64,000 nt of DNA from Bacteroidaceae bacterium. Its GTDB lineage: Bacteria > Bacteroidota > Bacteroidia > Bacteroidales > Bacteroidaceae. Below are positions 8,245 through 19,037 of the stretch, one piece after another. The translations under genes and the position numbers were made by a program. The notes beneath the pieces are model-generated. The model made no database searches. It was not told where the DNA came from and worked only from the letters and a program-made list of their open reading frames with translations. Each line of letters opens with the position of its first letter. Positions within the stretch are counted from its first letter, which is position 1. The DNA is taken from assembly GCA_017451695.1 (NCBI GenBank), contig JAFTNW010000010.1, positions 1 through 64,000 on the forward strand, given 5' to 3'.

Positions 8245-10680
8245 TCAAATATTTGCTATTCGCATGATGTCGGCAAATACACCGGCGGCGGTAACACTTG
8301 CTCCCGCACCATAACCCTTTATAATCATGGGGTCTTTGTAACGCTCGGTGTTCAGCATTATTATGTTGTTGCTGCCTTCAAGGTTGTAGAATGGGTGTTT
8401 CTCATCCACCTTGCAAAGCGATACGGAGCCCTTGCCGTTCTCGAACTTTGCAATAAAACGCCAATGCATATTCTCTGCCTCCAGCTGCTTGCGCTCCTCC
8501 TCGAACTTGTCGTTGAGCTCGGGAAGGCGTGCCCAGAAATTCTCCAAGCTGCCTTCGAACAGCTCGTCGGGTATGAACAGATTGGCCTCTACATCCTCTT
8601 GCTCGATAACATAGCCGGCCTCGCGTGCAAGGATTACCAGCTTGCGCATGACATCCTTTCCGCATAGGTCTATACGCGGGTCGGGCTCGCTGTAACCCTT
8701 CTCCTTTGCAAGGCGCACAGCCTCGCTCATGGGTACATCCTTGCTCAATACGTTAAATATAAAGTTCAGCGTTCCGCTTAATACAGCCTCAATCTTCAAT
8801 ATCTTGTCACCGCTGTTTATGAGGTCGTTCATTGTGTTAATCACAGGAAGGCCTGCACCCACGTTGGTTTCGAACAGATATTTGATATTGCGCTGGCGTG
8901 CAATGTGTTTCAGTTTGCTATATGTGGCATAGTCGCTCGATGCGGCAATCTTGTTGGCTGCCACCACCGATATGTTGTGCGAAAGCAGGTCGGCATAGAT
9001 TGATGCAACCTCTCCATTGGCAGTGCAATCCACAAATACCGAGTTAAAGATATTCATATCGATAATCTCGTCGCGCAACTTGCTTATATTGCTCTCCTTG
9101 CTTGCAGCAAGAGCCTCCTGATAGTTGTCGAGGTTTAGCCCGTCGCGGTCGAAGATGGCATGGCGGCTGTTGGCAATACCCACCACGTTGAGCATGAGCC
9201 CATGCTCCTTTTTCAAAGTCTCCTGTTGCGATGCTATCTGCTCTATGAGGCTGCCGCCCACGGTGCCGATACCGCAGATGAAGAGGTTGAGAACCTTATA
9301 CTCCGACAAGAAGAACGAGTCGTGTATCACGTTAAGCGTTTTGCGCAACTGCTCTGCCTTTACCACAAACGATATGTTGGTCTCCTGTGCACCCTGCGCG
9401 CAAGCAACCACATTGATACCATTGCGGCCGAGTGTCTGGAACAGCTTGCCTATGATACCGGGAGTGTGGCGCATGTTTTCGCCCACGATAGCCACGGTTG
9501 ATAGTTCGCTCTGTGCGGTTACGGCCTCCATGAGTCCCATTGCAATCTCTTTCTTGAACTCTTCGTTGAGCACATCGCATGCCTTTTGCGCATCTATGTG
9601 GCGCAATCCAAGCGAGGTACTGTTCTCCGATGATGCCTGTGCCACAAAGAACACGCTTACATCAGCATTGGCAAGAGCGCTGAATATACGTTGGTTCACA
9701 CCAACTACGCCCACCATGCCAAGTCCCTGCACGGTAAGCAGGTCGGTATCGCTGATGCTGGATATACCCTTTATTATACGCTCCTTGTCGCCACACTCTG
9801 CACTTATTATGGTGCCTGCCCCCTCGGGGTTATATGTGTTAAGTACCTTTATGGGGATATTTGCTTTGAATACGGGATAAATGGTAGGGGGATATACCAC
9901 CTTGGCACCGAAGTTACAAAGTTCGGTGGCCTCCACATAGCTCAGTCGGTCGATGGTATATGCCGAATTTATCACACGGGGGTCTGCGGTCATGAAACCA
10001 TCCACATCGGTCCATATTTCGAGCATATTGGCTTTGAGTGCTGCTGCAAGAATGGCCGCTGTGTAGTCGGAGCCTCCGCGTCCCAGGTTGGTTGTTTCGC
10101 CCGTCTCCTTGTCCGATGATATAAAGCCGGGTGCAACGGTTATCTGGTTTCTGTTGGCCGCAAAGTATTCGTGAATGAGTTTGTCGGTAGCCTCGTCGGC
10201 AAGTATGTATTTATTGTGCTTTGTCTCTGTTTTGATATACTTGCGCGAGTTGAAACGCACTGCACCATCGATGAGTGCGGTTACAATGCGGCTTGATAAT
10301 CTCTCGCCATAGCTCACCACGGTAGCCTCGGTCTTGGGTGTGGTGTTGTTTATGAGCGACAGACCAAGATATATGTTTTGCAATTGGTTGAGCAGGGTAT
10401 CTACCTCCTGCAGCAGGGCGTTGCGTTTCTGCTCGTCTGTAATAACCGCATATATAAGGTCGTGGTGCCTTGCCACAAGCCCTTGAAACTCCTCGTTAAA
10501 GGCCTCGTCGCCGGCAACCGCCATCTTGGATATCTTTATCAGTTTATCTGTAACACCTCCCAAAGCCGATACAACAACAATCACCGGCTCTGTTTTTGCT
10601 GCATTCTCTACAATGCTTTTCAGGTTGAGGATACTATTTACGGAACCAACCGATGTTCCGCCGAATTTCATTACTTTCAT
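8245..10680 (-). CDS. thrA: Bifunctional aspartate kinase / homoserine dehydrogenase
   Basis: Catalyses the first and third steps of the aspartate pathway toward threonine and methionine. With the start at 10680 the protein has 811 residues and begins MKVMKFGGTSVG, the aspartate kinase signature. The kinase domain fills about 1-280, paired ACT-like regulatory segments lie around 300-450 (VQGLGMVGVVGVNQRIF and VAIVGENMRHTPGIIG), and the homoserine dehydrogenase domain begins with the Rossmann motif FICGIGTVGGSL near 465. A GTG-initiated extension to 10767 is open, but it lies inside the untranslated leader and has no family match. Length is close to that of E. coli ThrA. Transcription seems to start about 108 bases upstream (see leader). 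Confidence 0.95.
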   Translation of the reverse strand: MKVMKFGGTSVGSVNSILNLKSIVENAAKTEPVIVVVSALGGVTDKLIKISKMAVAGDEAFNEEFQGLVARHHDLIYAVITDEQKRNALLQEVDTLLNQLQNIYLGLSLINNTTPKTEATVVSYGERLSSRIVTALIDGAVRFNSRKYIKTETKHNKYILADEATDKLIHEYFAANRNQITVAPGFISSDKETGETTNLGRGGSDYTAAILAAALKANMLEIWTDVDGFMTADPRVINSAYTIDRLSYVEATELCNFGAKVVYPPTIYPVFKANIPIKVLNTYNPEGAGTIISAECGDKERIIKGISSISDTDLLTVQGLGMVGVVGVNQRIFSALANADVSVFFVAQASSENSTSLGLRHIDAQKACDVLNEEFKKEIAMGLMEAVTAQSELSTVAIVGENMRHTPGIIGKLFQTLGRNGINVVACAQGAQETNISFVVKAEQLRKTLNVIHDSFFLSEYKVLNLFICGIGTVGGSLIEQIASQQETLKKEHGLMLNVVGIANSRHAIFDRDGLNLDNYQEALAASKESNISKLRDEIIDMNIFNSVFVDCTANGEVASIYADLLSHNISVVAANKIAASSDYATYSKLKHIARQRNIKYLFETNVGAGLPVINTMNDLINSGDKILKIEAVLSGTLNFIFNVLSKDVPMSEAVRLAKEKGYSEPDPRIDLCGKDVMRKLVILAREAGYVIEQEDVEANLFIPDELFEGSLENFWARLPELNDKFEEERKQLEAENMHWRFIAKFENGKGSVSLCKVDEKHPFYNLEGSNNIIMLNTERYKDPMIIKGYGAGASVTAAGVFADIMRIANI

Positions 10681-10693
10681 TTTCCTTAGGTTT

Positions 10694-10768
10694 AATAAAG
10701 AAAACAGCACTCCCTGTGGGCATTTGTAGCCCTTCCACGGAAAGCTGTTCACCGTGCACTGATGCACT
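10694..10768 (-). promoter_or_regulatory. Structured leader of thrA, possible attenuator
   Basis: Reading the minus strand, a small hairpin (GTGCA/TGCAC, 10754-10767) is followed by a larger one between 10748 and 10704: ACAGC pairs with GCTGT, and inside it CCGTGG pairs with CCACAGG with a single bulged A. It is followed by TTTTCTTT, so it looks like an intrinsic terminator about 25 bases before the thrA start. The segment CACGG (10752-10756) can instead pair with CCGTG (10736-10740), which would break the terminator. Two exclusive folds ahead of an amino-acid biosynthesis gene suggest attenuation or ligand sensing. I could not identify a Thr-rich leader peptide or a known riboswitch class. 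Confidence 0.5.
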
Positions 10769-10795
10769 CTGTTTCTAATCCTGTGAATATTGGTG

Positions 10796-10803
10796 CAAAA
10801 ATA
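10796..10803 (-). promoter_or_regulatory. Promoter -7 box for thrA
   Basis: The minus strand reads TATTTTTG, a match to the Bacteroidota -7 consensus TAnnTTTG. Transcription would begin near 10789, giving a leader of roughly 108 bases. The -33 element is not clear. Confidence 0.5.
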
Positions 10804-10868
10804 TGAACTTTACGCAAAATAGGCAAGTGTTTAATCTGTTTACGTTAGATTTTTCCATAGATATTCAT

Positions 10869-10876
10869 TAATTTCG
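10869..10876 (+). promoter_or_regulatory. Promoter -7 box for radA
   Basis: TAATTTCG fits the TAnnTTCG/TTTG -7 pattern. The transcript would start near 10882, only a few bases before the first of two duplicated ATG segments (10885) and about 23 bases before the true radA start. Confidence 0.4.
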
Positions 10877-10884
10877 CAATGTAA

Positions 10885-10920
10885 ATGGCAAAGGATAAGA
10901 ATTTATGGCAAAGGATAAGA
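10885..10920 (+). repeat. Tandem duplication of the radA start region (20-base period)
   Basis: The 16 bases ATGGCAAAGGATAAGA occur at 10885-10900 and again at 10905-10920. The period of 20 is not a multiple of three, so the first ATG opens a different frame that begins with the same five residues (MAKDK) and then runs 67 codons out of frame inside radA. Confidence 0.95.
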
Positions 10921-12272
10921 CTATATTTCTCTGTAACGACTGCGGCTACGAGTCTCCCAAGTGGGCCGGCAAGTGCCCTGCTTGCGGGGCTTGGAACAGT
11001 TTCGTGGAAAAGGTGGTGCGTGCAGGTGCTCCGTCGCGTGGCTCGGTTGCGGCAATGGATAATACCCCGTCGCGCCCCATTCTCATAGATGACGTGGCCA
11101 CAGACGAGCTGCCTCGCATGGATATGGGCGATGCCGAGCTCAACCGCGTGCTTGGCGGCGGCCTTGTCCCGGGCTCTCTGGTGCTGCTTGGCGGTGAGCC
11201 GGGTATCGGAAAATCCACACTCGTTCTGCAAACAATCCTGGGCTTGCCAAAACGCCGTGTTCTCTATGTGTCGGGCGAGGAGAGCGTGCAGCAGATAAAA
11301 CTGCGTGCCGACCGCATTACCCACACCCGCGGCGATTGCCATATTGTGTGCGAGACGGTGCTAGAGACAATCTTTACACACATAAAAAACATAAATCCCG
11401 AGCTCTTGGTCATAGACTCCATACAAACAATGTGCACCGAGGCGGTGGATTCCTCCCCGGGCAGTATGGCACAGGTGCGCGAGTGTACGGCTTTGCTGCT
11501 GAAATTTGCCAAGGAGAATAATGTACCGGTGATTCTCATAGGCCACATAACAAAAGACGGTGCCATTGCCGGCCCCAAAATTCTGGAACATATAGTGGAT
11601 GTGGTTATTCAGTTCGAGGGTGATCAGCACTATCTCTATCGTGTTCTGCGCTCAATAAAAAACCGATTCGGCAGCACTGCTGAGCTCGGTATTTATGAGA
11701 TGCGCCGCGAGGGCTTGCGACAGGTGAGCAACCCGTCGGAACTCTTATTGAGCGAGAGGCACAATGGCATGAGCGGTATTGCCATTGCATCGGCAATAGA
11801 GGGTGTGAGCCCTTTCCTTATAGAGGCGCAGGCACTTGTGAGCACAGCAGCCTATGGCACACCGCAGCGTTCGGCCACGGGCTTTGATATACGCCGCATG
11901 AATATGTTGCTTGCCGTGCTCGAAAAGCGCGTGGGCTTTAAGCTGGCACAGAAGGATGTTTATCTTAATATTGCCGGAGGCCTGCGTGTGAACGACCCTG
12001 CAATAGATCTCTCTGTCATAAGCGCAATATTGTCGAGTAACATGGATGTGGAGATAGAGCCCGCAGTATGTATGGCGGGTGAGGTGGGCTTGTCGGGCGA
12101 GATACGCCCTGTAAACCGCATAGAACAGCGCATTGCCGAGGCTGCAAAGCTCGGTTTCAAACAGATAATAGTCCCAAAATCAAACATAAAAGGGCTCGAC
12201 CTTTCGCGTTTTGCCATCGAGGTGTTGCCTGTGAGCAAGGTTGAGGAGGCTTTCCGTCAACTGTTCGGTTAA
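10905..12272 (+). CDS. radA: DNA repair protein RadA
   Basis: RecA-like ATPase that helps branch migration in recombinational repair; cytoplasmic. The 455-residue protein has the N-terminal zinc finger (Cys10, Cys13, Cys24, Cys27), Walker A GEPGIGKST at 97-105, the RadA-specific KNRFGS motif near residue 247, and a C-terminal Lon-like domain. I chose the ATG at 10905 because only this frame continues; the duplicated ATG at 10885 is out of frame. It is divergent from thrA and 21 bases ahead of an FAD-dependent dehydrogenase gene that probably shares the transcript. Confidence 0.96.
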   Translation: MAKDKTIFLCNDCGYESPKWAGKCPACGAWNSFVEKVVRAGAPSRGSVAAMDNTPSRPILIDDVATDELPRMDMGDAELNRVLGGGLVPGSLVLLGGEPGIGKSTLVLQTILGLPKRRVLYVSGEESVQQIKLRADRITHTRGDCHIVCETVLETIFTHIKNINPELLVIDSIQTMCTEAVDSSPGSMAQVRECTALLLKFAKENNVPVILIGHITKDGAIAGPKILEHIVDVVIQFEGDQHYLYRVLRSIKNRFGSTAELGIYEMRREGLRQVSNPSELLLSERHNGMSGIAIASAIEGVSPFLIEAQALVSTAAYGTPQRSATGFDIRRMNMLLAVLEKRVGFKLAQKDVYLNIAGGLRVNDPAIDLSVISAILSSNMDVEIEPAVCMAGEVGLSGEIRPVNRIEQRIAEAAKLGFKQIIVPKSNIKGLDLSRFAIEVLPVSKVEEAFRQLFG

Positions 12273-12293
12273 TATATAACGAGTTATAGCATT

Positions 12294-13895
12294 ATGATAC
12301 ACGAATTTCAGGTACGCGCCCTGCCTCATCAGGCGGTGAACGAACAGGCGTTGAAACGCTTTGTTTCCGAAGAAAAAGGTTGGGATATACGCACGATAAA
12401 TGCCGTGCGCGTGTTGCGTCGCAGCATAGATGCGCGCCAGCGCACAATATTTGTAAATTTGTCGTTGCGCGTATTTGTGAACGAACAGCCCACAACCGAA
12501 GAGTATGTGAGCCGTGAGTATGGCAATGTGGAGGGTTGCAAGCCTGTTATTGTGGTGGGCGCAGGCCCTGCCGGCCTTTTTGCAGCGCTCAAACTCATAG
12601 AGAACGGATTACGCCCCATTGTGATAGAGCGTGGCCGCGATGTGCGCACCCGCAAGGTTGATTTGGCAAATATCTCTCGTACACACTCTGTGAACCCCGA
12701 ATCGAACTACTGTTTCGGCGAGGGTGGTGCGGGTGCATACTCCGATGGCAAGCTATACACCCGCAGTAAAAAACGCGGCAGCATAGAGGGTGTGCTCAAT
12801 ATCTTCTGCCAGCATGGTGCAAGCCCCACAATCCTTGCAGATGCCCATCCCCACATAGGTACCGATAAACTGCCCCGTGTGATAGAGAATATGCGCCTCA
12901 CAATATTGCGATGCGGTGGCGAGGTGCATTTTGAAACACGCATGGAGGAGATTCTGTTGCGCGGAAAAACCGTCTGCGGTGTGCGCACCAATAAGGGCGA
13001 TTTTCTTGCACAGGCTGTTATTCTTGCCACCGGCCACTCTGCCAAGGATGTCTATCGTCGCCTGCACAGCAACGCTGTGGCATTGGAGAGCAAGGGCTTT
13101 GCCGTGGGTGTGCGCTTGGAGCATCCCTCCGCGCTCATTGACAGCATACAGTATCACAATCCCAAAGGTCGCGGCAAGTATCTTCCCGCTGCCGAATATA
13201 GTTTCACCACACAGGTCGATGGCCGCGGAGTGTATAGTTTCTGTATGTGCCCGGGCGGTGTGATAATACCATCGGCCTCTGCCGAAAAGGAGTTGCTTGT
13301 TAATGGAATGTCGCCATCGCACCGCGGTGGCGCATGGAGCAATTCGGGTATGGTGGTGCAGGTGAACCCCGAGGATGTACTATTGCCCGAAATGCAGATA
13401 GATGTTGAGGATATTGCATCCGTGCCCGATGATTCCCCCTTGCGTGTGATGAATTTCCAAGAACGCCTCGAAAGGCTATGTTGGACAATGGGTAACTATA
13501 AACAGACAGCCCCTGCGCAGCGTATGTCCGATTTTGTGCGCAATAAACTAAGTTACGACCTGCCCCGCAGCTCCTATGCTCCCGGGCTCATATCCTCTCC
13601 CATGCACTTTTGGCTGCCAAAATTTATATCCATGCGCCTGCAACGTGGTTTTGAGCAGTTTGGCCGCATGTCGCGCGGTTTTCTCACAAACGAGGCTGTG
13701 ATGATAGGTGTGGAGACACGCACCTCGTCGCCTGTGCGCATAGTGCGCGATTCTACCTCTTTGCAGCACGTTGAAATAGAGGGGCTTTTCCCCTGTGGCG
13801 AGGGTGCGGGCTATGCGGGTGGCATTGTATCGGCTGCCGTGGATGGCGAGCGTTGTGCTCTGTCGGCCGGGGAGTATGTGAAGCGTATCAATTAG
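12294..13895 (+). CDS. FAD-dependent dehydrogenase (COG2509-type)
   Basis: A 533-residue flavoprotein of the family annotated as NAD(FAD)-utilising dehydrogenase, of unknown substrate. The N-terminal ~85 residues form a small separate domain (MIHEFQVRALPHQA onward). The FAD-binding motif VVVGAGPAGLFAALKLIENG lies near 83, with the acidic end of the second strand at IERGRD. The block NYCFGEGGAGAYSDGKLYTR near 135 and the C-terminal GLFPCGEGAGYAGGIVSAAVDG, which contacts the flavin, are typical. No signal peptide. It directly follows radA. The region after it (13896-14113) has no gene I can support. Confidence 0.85.
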   Translation: MIHEFQVRALPHQAVNEQALKRFVSEEKGWDIRTINAVRVLRRSIDARQRTIFVNLSLRVFVNEQPTTEEYVSREYGNVEGCKPVIVVGAGPAGLFAALKLIENGLRPIVIERGRDVRTRKVDLANISRTHSVNPESNYCFGEGGAGAYSDGKLYTRSKKRGSIEGVLNIFCQHGASPTILADAHPHIGTDKLPRVIENMRLTILRCGGEVHFETRMEEILLRGKTVCGVRTNKGDFLAQAVILATGHSAKDVYRRLHSNAVALESKGFAVGVRLEHPSALIDSIQYHNPKGRGKYLPAAEYSFTTQVDGRGVYSFCMCPGGVIIPSASAEKELLVNGMSPSHRGGAWSNSGMVVQVNPEDVLLPEMQIDVEDIASVPDDSPLRVMNFQERLERLCWTMGNYKQTAPAQRMSDFVRNKLSYDLPRSSYAPGLISSPMHFWLPKFISMRLQRGFEQFGRMSRGFLTNEAVMIGVETRTSSPVRIVRDSTSLQHVEIEGLFPCGEGAGYAGGIVSAAVDGERCALSAGEYVKRIN

Positions 13896-14113
13896 CGCAC
13901 AGCCTTACTACAATCTTGTTAGTGGGTATAACGCGACCCTGTTTGCCATGGTAGTGCATGTAACGCTCTTCAAGGCAGTATATATGTATGTACCTTCACA
14001 GTCCATGAATTACTGCTATCGTTTGTCGCCATTGCCTCGCCATCCTTCAATTTCATCGGTCGCTGCATAGTTGCCGAGCAATAAAATAAGAATTGAGGCT
14101 GTTAAAACCGTTT

Positions 14114-14995
14114 TTACTGTCCGGCAACGTAAAAGTCCAGCCAATTGTTGAACAGTTTGTGCGCTGTTGCCTGCCAAAAATTCAGTGGTGGTTGCGAGGG
14201 GTCGTCGTTAAGATAGTAGTTGGTGGGTATGTTTATTGGCAATCCGCGATGAACATCGCGCTTGTGCTCGCTATCAAGGGTGTAGAGGGCATATTCGGAG
14301 TGGCCTGTGATGAAAAAGTTTCTTGTGCCTTTCTCTTGCATTATATACACGCCCGATTCGCTCGACTCCGATAGCAGCTCGAGCCTCTCCTCGGCAATCA
14401 CATCCTCGCGTTTTATATTTGTGTGGCGGCTGTGCGGCACATATATTATGTGGTCAAAGTCCTTCAACAGCGGGTGGTCGTGGTTGTTGAGCGTGTGAGC
14501 AAATACACCGAACATTTTGCTCGGCAGCAAGTATTTCTCTATTCCGAATTTCTGGTATAGCCCGGCCTGTGCCGCCCAGCAGATGAATAGGGTAGATGTT
14601 ACATTGCTTTTTGCCCATTCAAATATTTCGCACAACTCGGGCCAGTATGTAACCTCCTCGAACGCAATCTTCTCAATGGGCGCACCGGTTATGATAAGCC
14701 CATCGAAGTGCTCGCCTCGCAGTTCGCCAAATCCTTTGTAGAACTTGTTCATATATTCGGGCGTGGCGTGCTTGGGTGTGTGGGTATCAAGCTTCATAAG
14801 CACAATTTCCACCTCTTGTTTGCTGCTCGAAAGTACACGAATGAAATCGGCCTCTGTTGTCTCCTTCATGGGCATGAGGTTGAGCAGGGCTATTCTTAAT
14901 GTTTTGTCGGTGGAGGCGGTGAGCACCTCTACATTGCACCCCTCGTTTATAACAGCTTGCAGTGAGGGTAGTCCTGTGGGTACTTTAATGGACAT
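14114..14995 (-). CDS. metA: Homoserine O-acyltransferase MetA, probably acetyl-CoA-dependent
   Basis: Activates homoserine in methionine synthesis. The 293-residue protein shows the MetA catalytic cysteine in TSTLFICWAAQAGLY (Cys139), the PHSRHT block, and ITGHSEYALYTLDSEHKRD with the catalytic His and Glu. Residue 108 in TGAPIEKIAFEEV is Glu; in the characterised family Glu at this place goes with acetyl-CoA and Gly with succinyl-CoA, so I predict homoserine O-acetyltransferase activity despite the usual succinyltransferase label. It lies 48 bases downstream of the M13 peptidase gene, with no room for a riboswitch. Confidence 0.93.
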   Translation of the reverse strand: MSIKVPTGLPSLQAVINEGCNVEVLTASTDKTLRIALLNLMPMKETTEADFIRVLSSSKQEVEIVLMKLDTHTPKHATPEYMNKFYKGFGELRGEHFDGLIITGAPIEKIAFEEVTYWPELCEIFEWAKSNVTSTLFICWAAQAGLYQKFGIEKYLLPSKMFGVFAHTLNNHDHPLLKDFDHIIYVPHSRHTNIKREDVIAEERLELLSESSESGVYIMQEKGTRNFFITGHSEYALYTLDSEHKRDVHRGLPINIPTNYYLNDDPSQPPLNFWQATAHKLFNNWLDFYVAGQ

Positions 14996-15043
14996 GGCTT
15001 TATGGTTGTGTATATGGTTGTTATATTCTTTTTCTGTTTGTCT

Positions 15044-17071
15044 TTACCAGATGTCGAGTCGCTCCTCTTTGGGAACAAACAGGGCATCCTCCTCGGTAAT
15101 GCCGAACGCTGTGTACCAATCGTCGATATGTGGCAGCGTGCCGTTTACGCGCCAGCGTGTGAGCGAGTGGGGGTCGGTCTTTGTGAGGTTGCGTATCTCC
15201 TCGTCGCGCACGTTGCCGGCCCACACATTGGAGTATGAGAGGTAGAATCGCTGTTCGGGGGTGAATCCGTCTTTCACAGGCAGGGGGTTCTCTCTGGTTG
15301 CATTCTTGAAAGCCTGCATTGCTATCTTCAAACCACCATGGTCGGCAATATTCTCTCCCACTGTTAGCTCGCCGTTGGCATTAAGCCCGGGGAGCACCTC
15401 AATCTTGTTAAAGAAATCTATTATAACCTTGGTGCGCTCGGTAAAACTCTTGGCATCCTCCTCGCTCCACCAATTGGCATAGTTACCCTCTTTGTTGAAC
15501 TGTCGGCCCTGGTCGTCGAATCCGTGTGTCATCTCGTGCCCTATAACCACGCCGATGGCTCCGTAGTTGAAGGCGTCGTCGCCCTTCATGTCAAAGAATG
15601 GGTATTGCAGTATGGCGGCGGGGAAACATATTTCGTTTGTTACGGGGCTGTAATATGCATTCACCGTTTGTGGCGAAATCTGCCACTCGCTCTTGTCCAC
15701 CGGTTTTTTGAAGTTTCTTTCAATGTGGTCGTCCCAATTGAATCGGGCAATGTCGCGGCACACATCGCTATAACTCTTCGCGGGGTCTATTGTGAGCTTG
15801 CTGTAATCGAGCCATTTGTCGGGGTAACCAATCTTCACCGTAAAGGCATCCAGCTTTTCGTGAGCCGCAGCCTTGGTGCTGTCGCTCATCCAGCTTTGTG
15901 CATCGATGCGCTCGCCCAATGCCGTTTGCAGATTTTTTACAAGTGTAACCATGCGCTCTTTTGCTTCGGGCGGGAAATATTTGGCAACGTACAGCTGTCC
16001 TATGATTTCGCTCAATGAACCGTCGGTGGCGGCAAGAGCACGTTTCCAGCGCGGCTGTTGTGCCTGTCGGCCACTCATTGTGCGCCCAAAGAAATCAAAG
16101 GCAAGTTCACCAATCTCGTCGCTCAACTCGTTGGCGGTGGAGCTGATGATACGCCACTGAATATAGGCGATAATGTCGCTCATGGGTGCATTGTTTATGA
16201 TGTCGCTCACCTCGGCAATGGCGGCGGGCTGCCCCACATTGATTTCCTCTATATCTTTCAGCCCGAGTTGCTCGTAAAATTTATCCCAATCTATTCCGGG
16301 GAACTGCTCTTTGAGCTGTGCATAGCTCATAGGGTGGTAGCTGTTCATGGGGTTGCGTCTTTCAACACGGCTGAGCGATTTTTCGGCAATGCGGGTTTCT
16401 ATGTTCATTACCGCATTCATGTTGGCTGCGGCCTGCTCCTGGCTGAATCCTTGCAGGCGGAACATCTTCTCTACATACTCTTTGAATTTGTTGCGTATGT
16501 TTGTGGTAGCCTCGTCAGTGTCGCTGTAATAGCTCTTCTCGGGCAGTGAAAGCCCTGCCTGTGCTATTGTGAGCAGGTTTTTGTTGCTGTCCATTATGTC
16601 GCTGCCAATGCCTGTGGCAAAGAATCCGCTTATTCCGCTGCGGTAGTTTCTGGCTGCAAGCGGCAGGATGTCGGCTCGGTCGGTAAGGGCGGCAGCCTCT
16701 TGCAACAGAGGTAATATGGGGCTGTTGCCAAGCTCGTTGCGGCGTGTGCTGTCCATTGCAAGGTTGTAGAGGTCGCCCACCTTCTGGCCGTTTGAGCCGG
16801 GGGCGTTATCCTGTGCTGCAATTTCAAGAACAAGTTCCTTCAGTTGCTCTCTGCTCTTTTCGCGCAGAGCATCGAACTGCGTGTATCGTGCATATTCGTC
16901 GGTGAGTGGATTTTTGCGGCTCCACCCGCCTGTTGCATACTCATAAAAATCGGTACCGGGGCACTTGGTTGTGTCCATATTGGTAAAATCAATCATCGAC
17001 TCCATCTTCTTTTCTGTTGTGCAGGCTGCGGCGCCCATTAGGATTGCAGCGCAGATAAATATTCTTTTCAT
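15044..17071 (-). CDS. M13 (neprilysin-family) zinc metallopeptidase lipoprotein
   Basis: A PepO/neprilysin-like endopeptidase of 675 residues, cutting oligopeptides outside the cytoplasm. The signal ends in lipobox GAAAC (Cys17), so it is membrane-anchored by lipid. The zinc-binding HEMTH lies at 512-516, the third ligand is Glu573 or close to it in GENIADHGG, and the protein ends in LDIW, the C-terminal Trp typical of M13. The N-terminal domain (about 30-450) is the large regulatory domain of the family. It is 16 bases downstream of the ABC-F gene and precedes metA in the same direction. Confidence 0.94.
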   Translation of the reverse strand: MKRIFICAAILMGAAACTTEKKMESMIDFTNMDTTKCPGTDFYEYATGGWSRKNPLTDEYARYTQFDALREKSREQLKELVLEIAAQDNAPGSNGQKVGDLYNLAMDSTRRNELGNSPILPLLQEAAALTDRADILPLAARNYRSGISGFFATGIGSDIMDSNKNLLTIAQAGLSLPEKSYYSDTDEATTNIRNKFKEYVEKMFRLQGFSQEQAAANMNAVMNIETRIAEKSLSRVERRNPMNSYHPMSYAQLKEQFPGIDWDKFYEQLGLKDIEEINVGQPAAIAEVSDIINNAPMSDIIAYIQWRIISSTANELSDEIGELAFDFFGRTMSGRQAQQPRWKRALAATDGSLSEIIGQLYVAKYFPPEAKERMVTLVKNLQTALGERIDAQSWMSDSTKAAAHEKLDAFTVKIGYPDKWLDYSKLTIDPAKSYSDVCRDIARFNWDDHIERNFKKPVDKSEWQISPQTVNAYYSPVTNEICFPAAILQYPFFDMKGDDAFNYGAIGVVIGHEMTHGFDDQGRQFNKEGNYANWWSEEDAKSFTERTKVIIDFFNKIEVLPGLNANGELTVGENIADHGGLKIAMQAFKNATRENPLPVKDGFTPEQRFYLSYSNVWAGNVRDEEIRNLTKTDPHSLTRWRVNGTLPHIDDWYTAFGITEEDALFVPKEERLDIW

Positions 17072-17087
17072 TATATTGTTTATTTTT

Positions 17088-19016
<1,929 letters not shown>

Positions 19017-19037
19017 TTGCGTCTTATGAATTAATCG

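Noticed and set aside
10681-10767. GTG-started extension of thrA by 29 residues
   Set aside because: It lies in the structured leader, has no similarity to aspartate kinases, and the ATG at 10680 gives the standard N-terminus.
13888-13998. Minus-strand peptide reading IYCLEERYMHYHGKQG and on to a stop, possibly a gene remnant after the FAD dehydrogenase gene
   Set aside because: Only about 35 residues, overlaps the end of the FAD gene, needs a frame change to extend, and I recognise no family.
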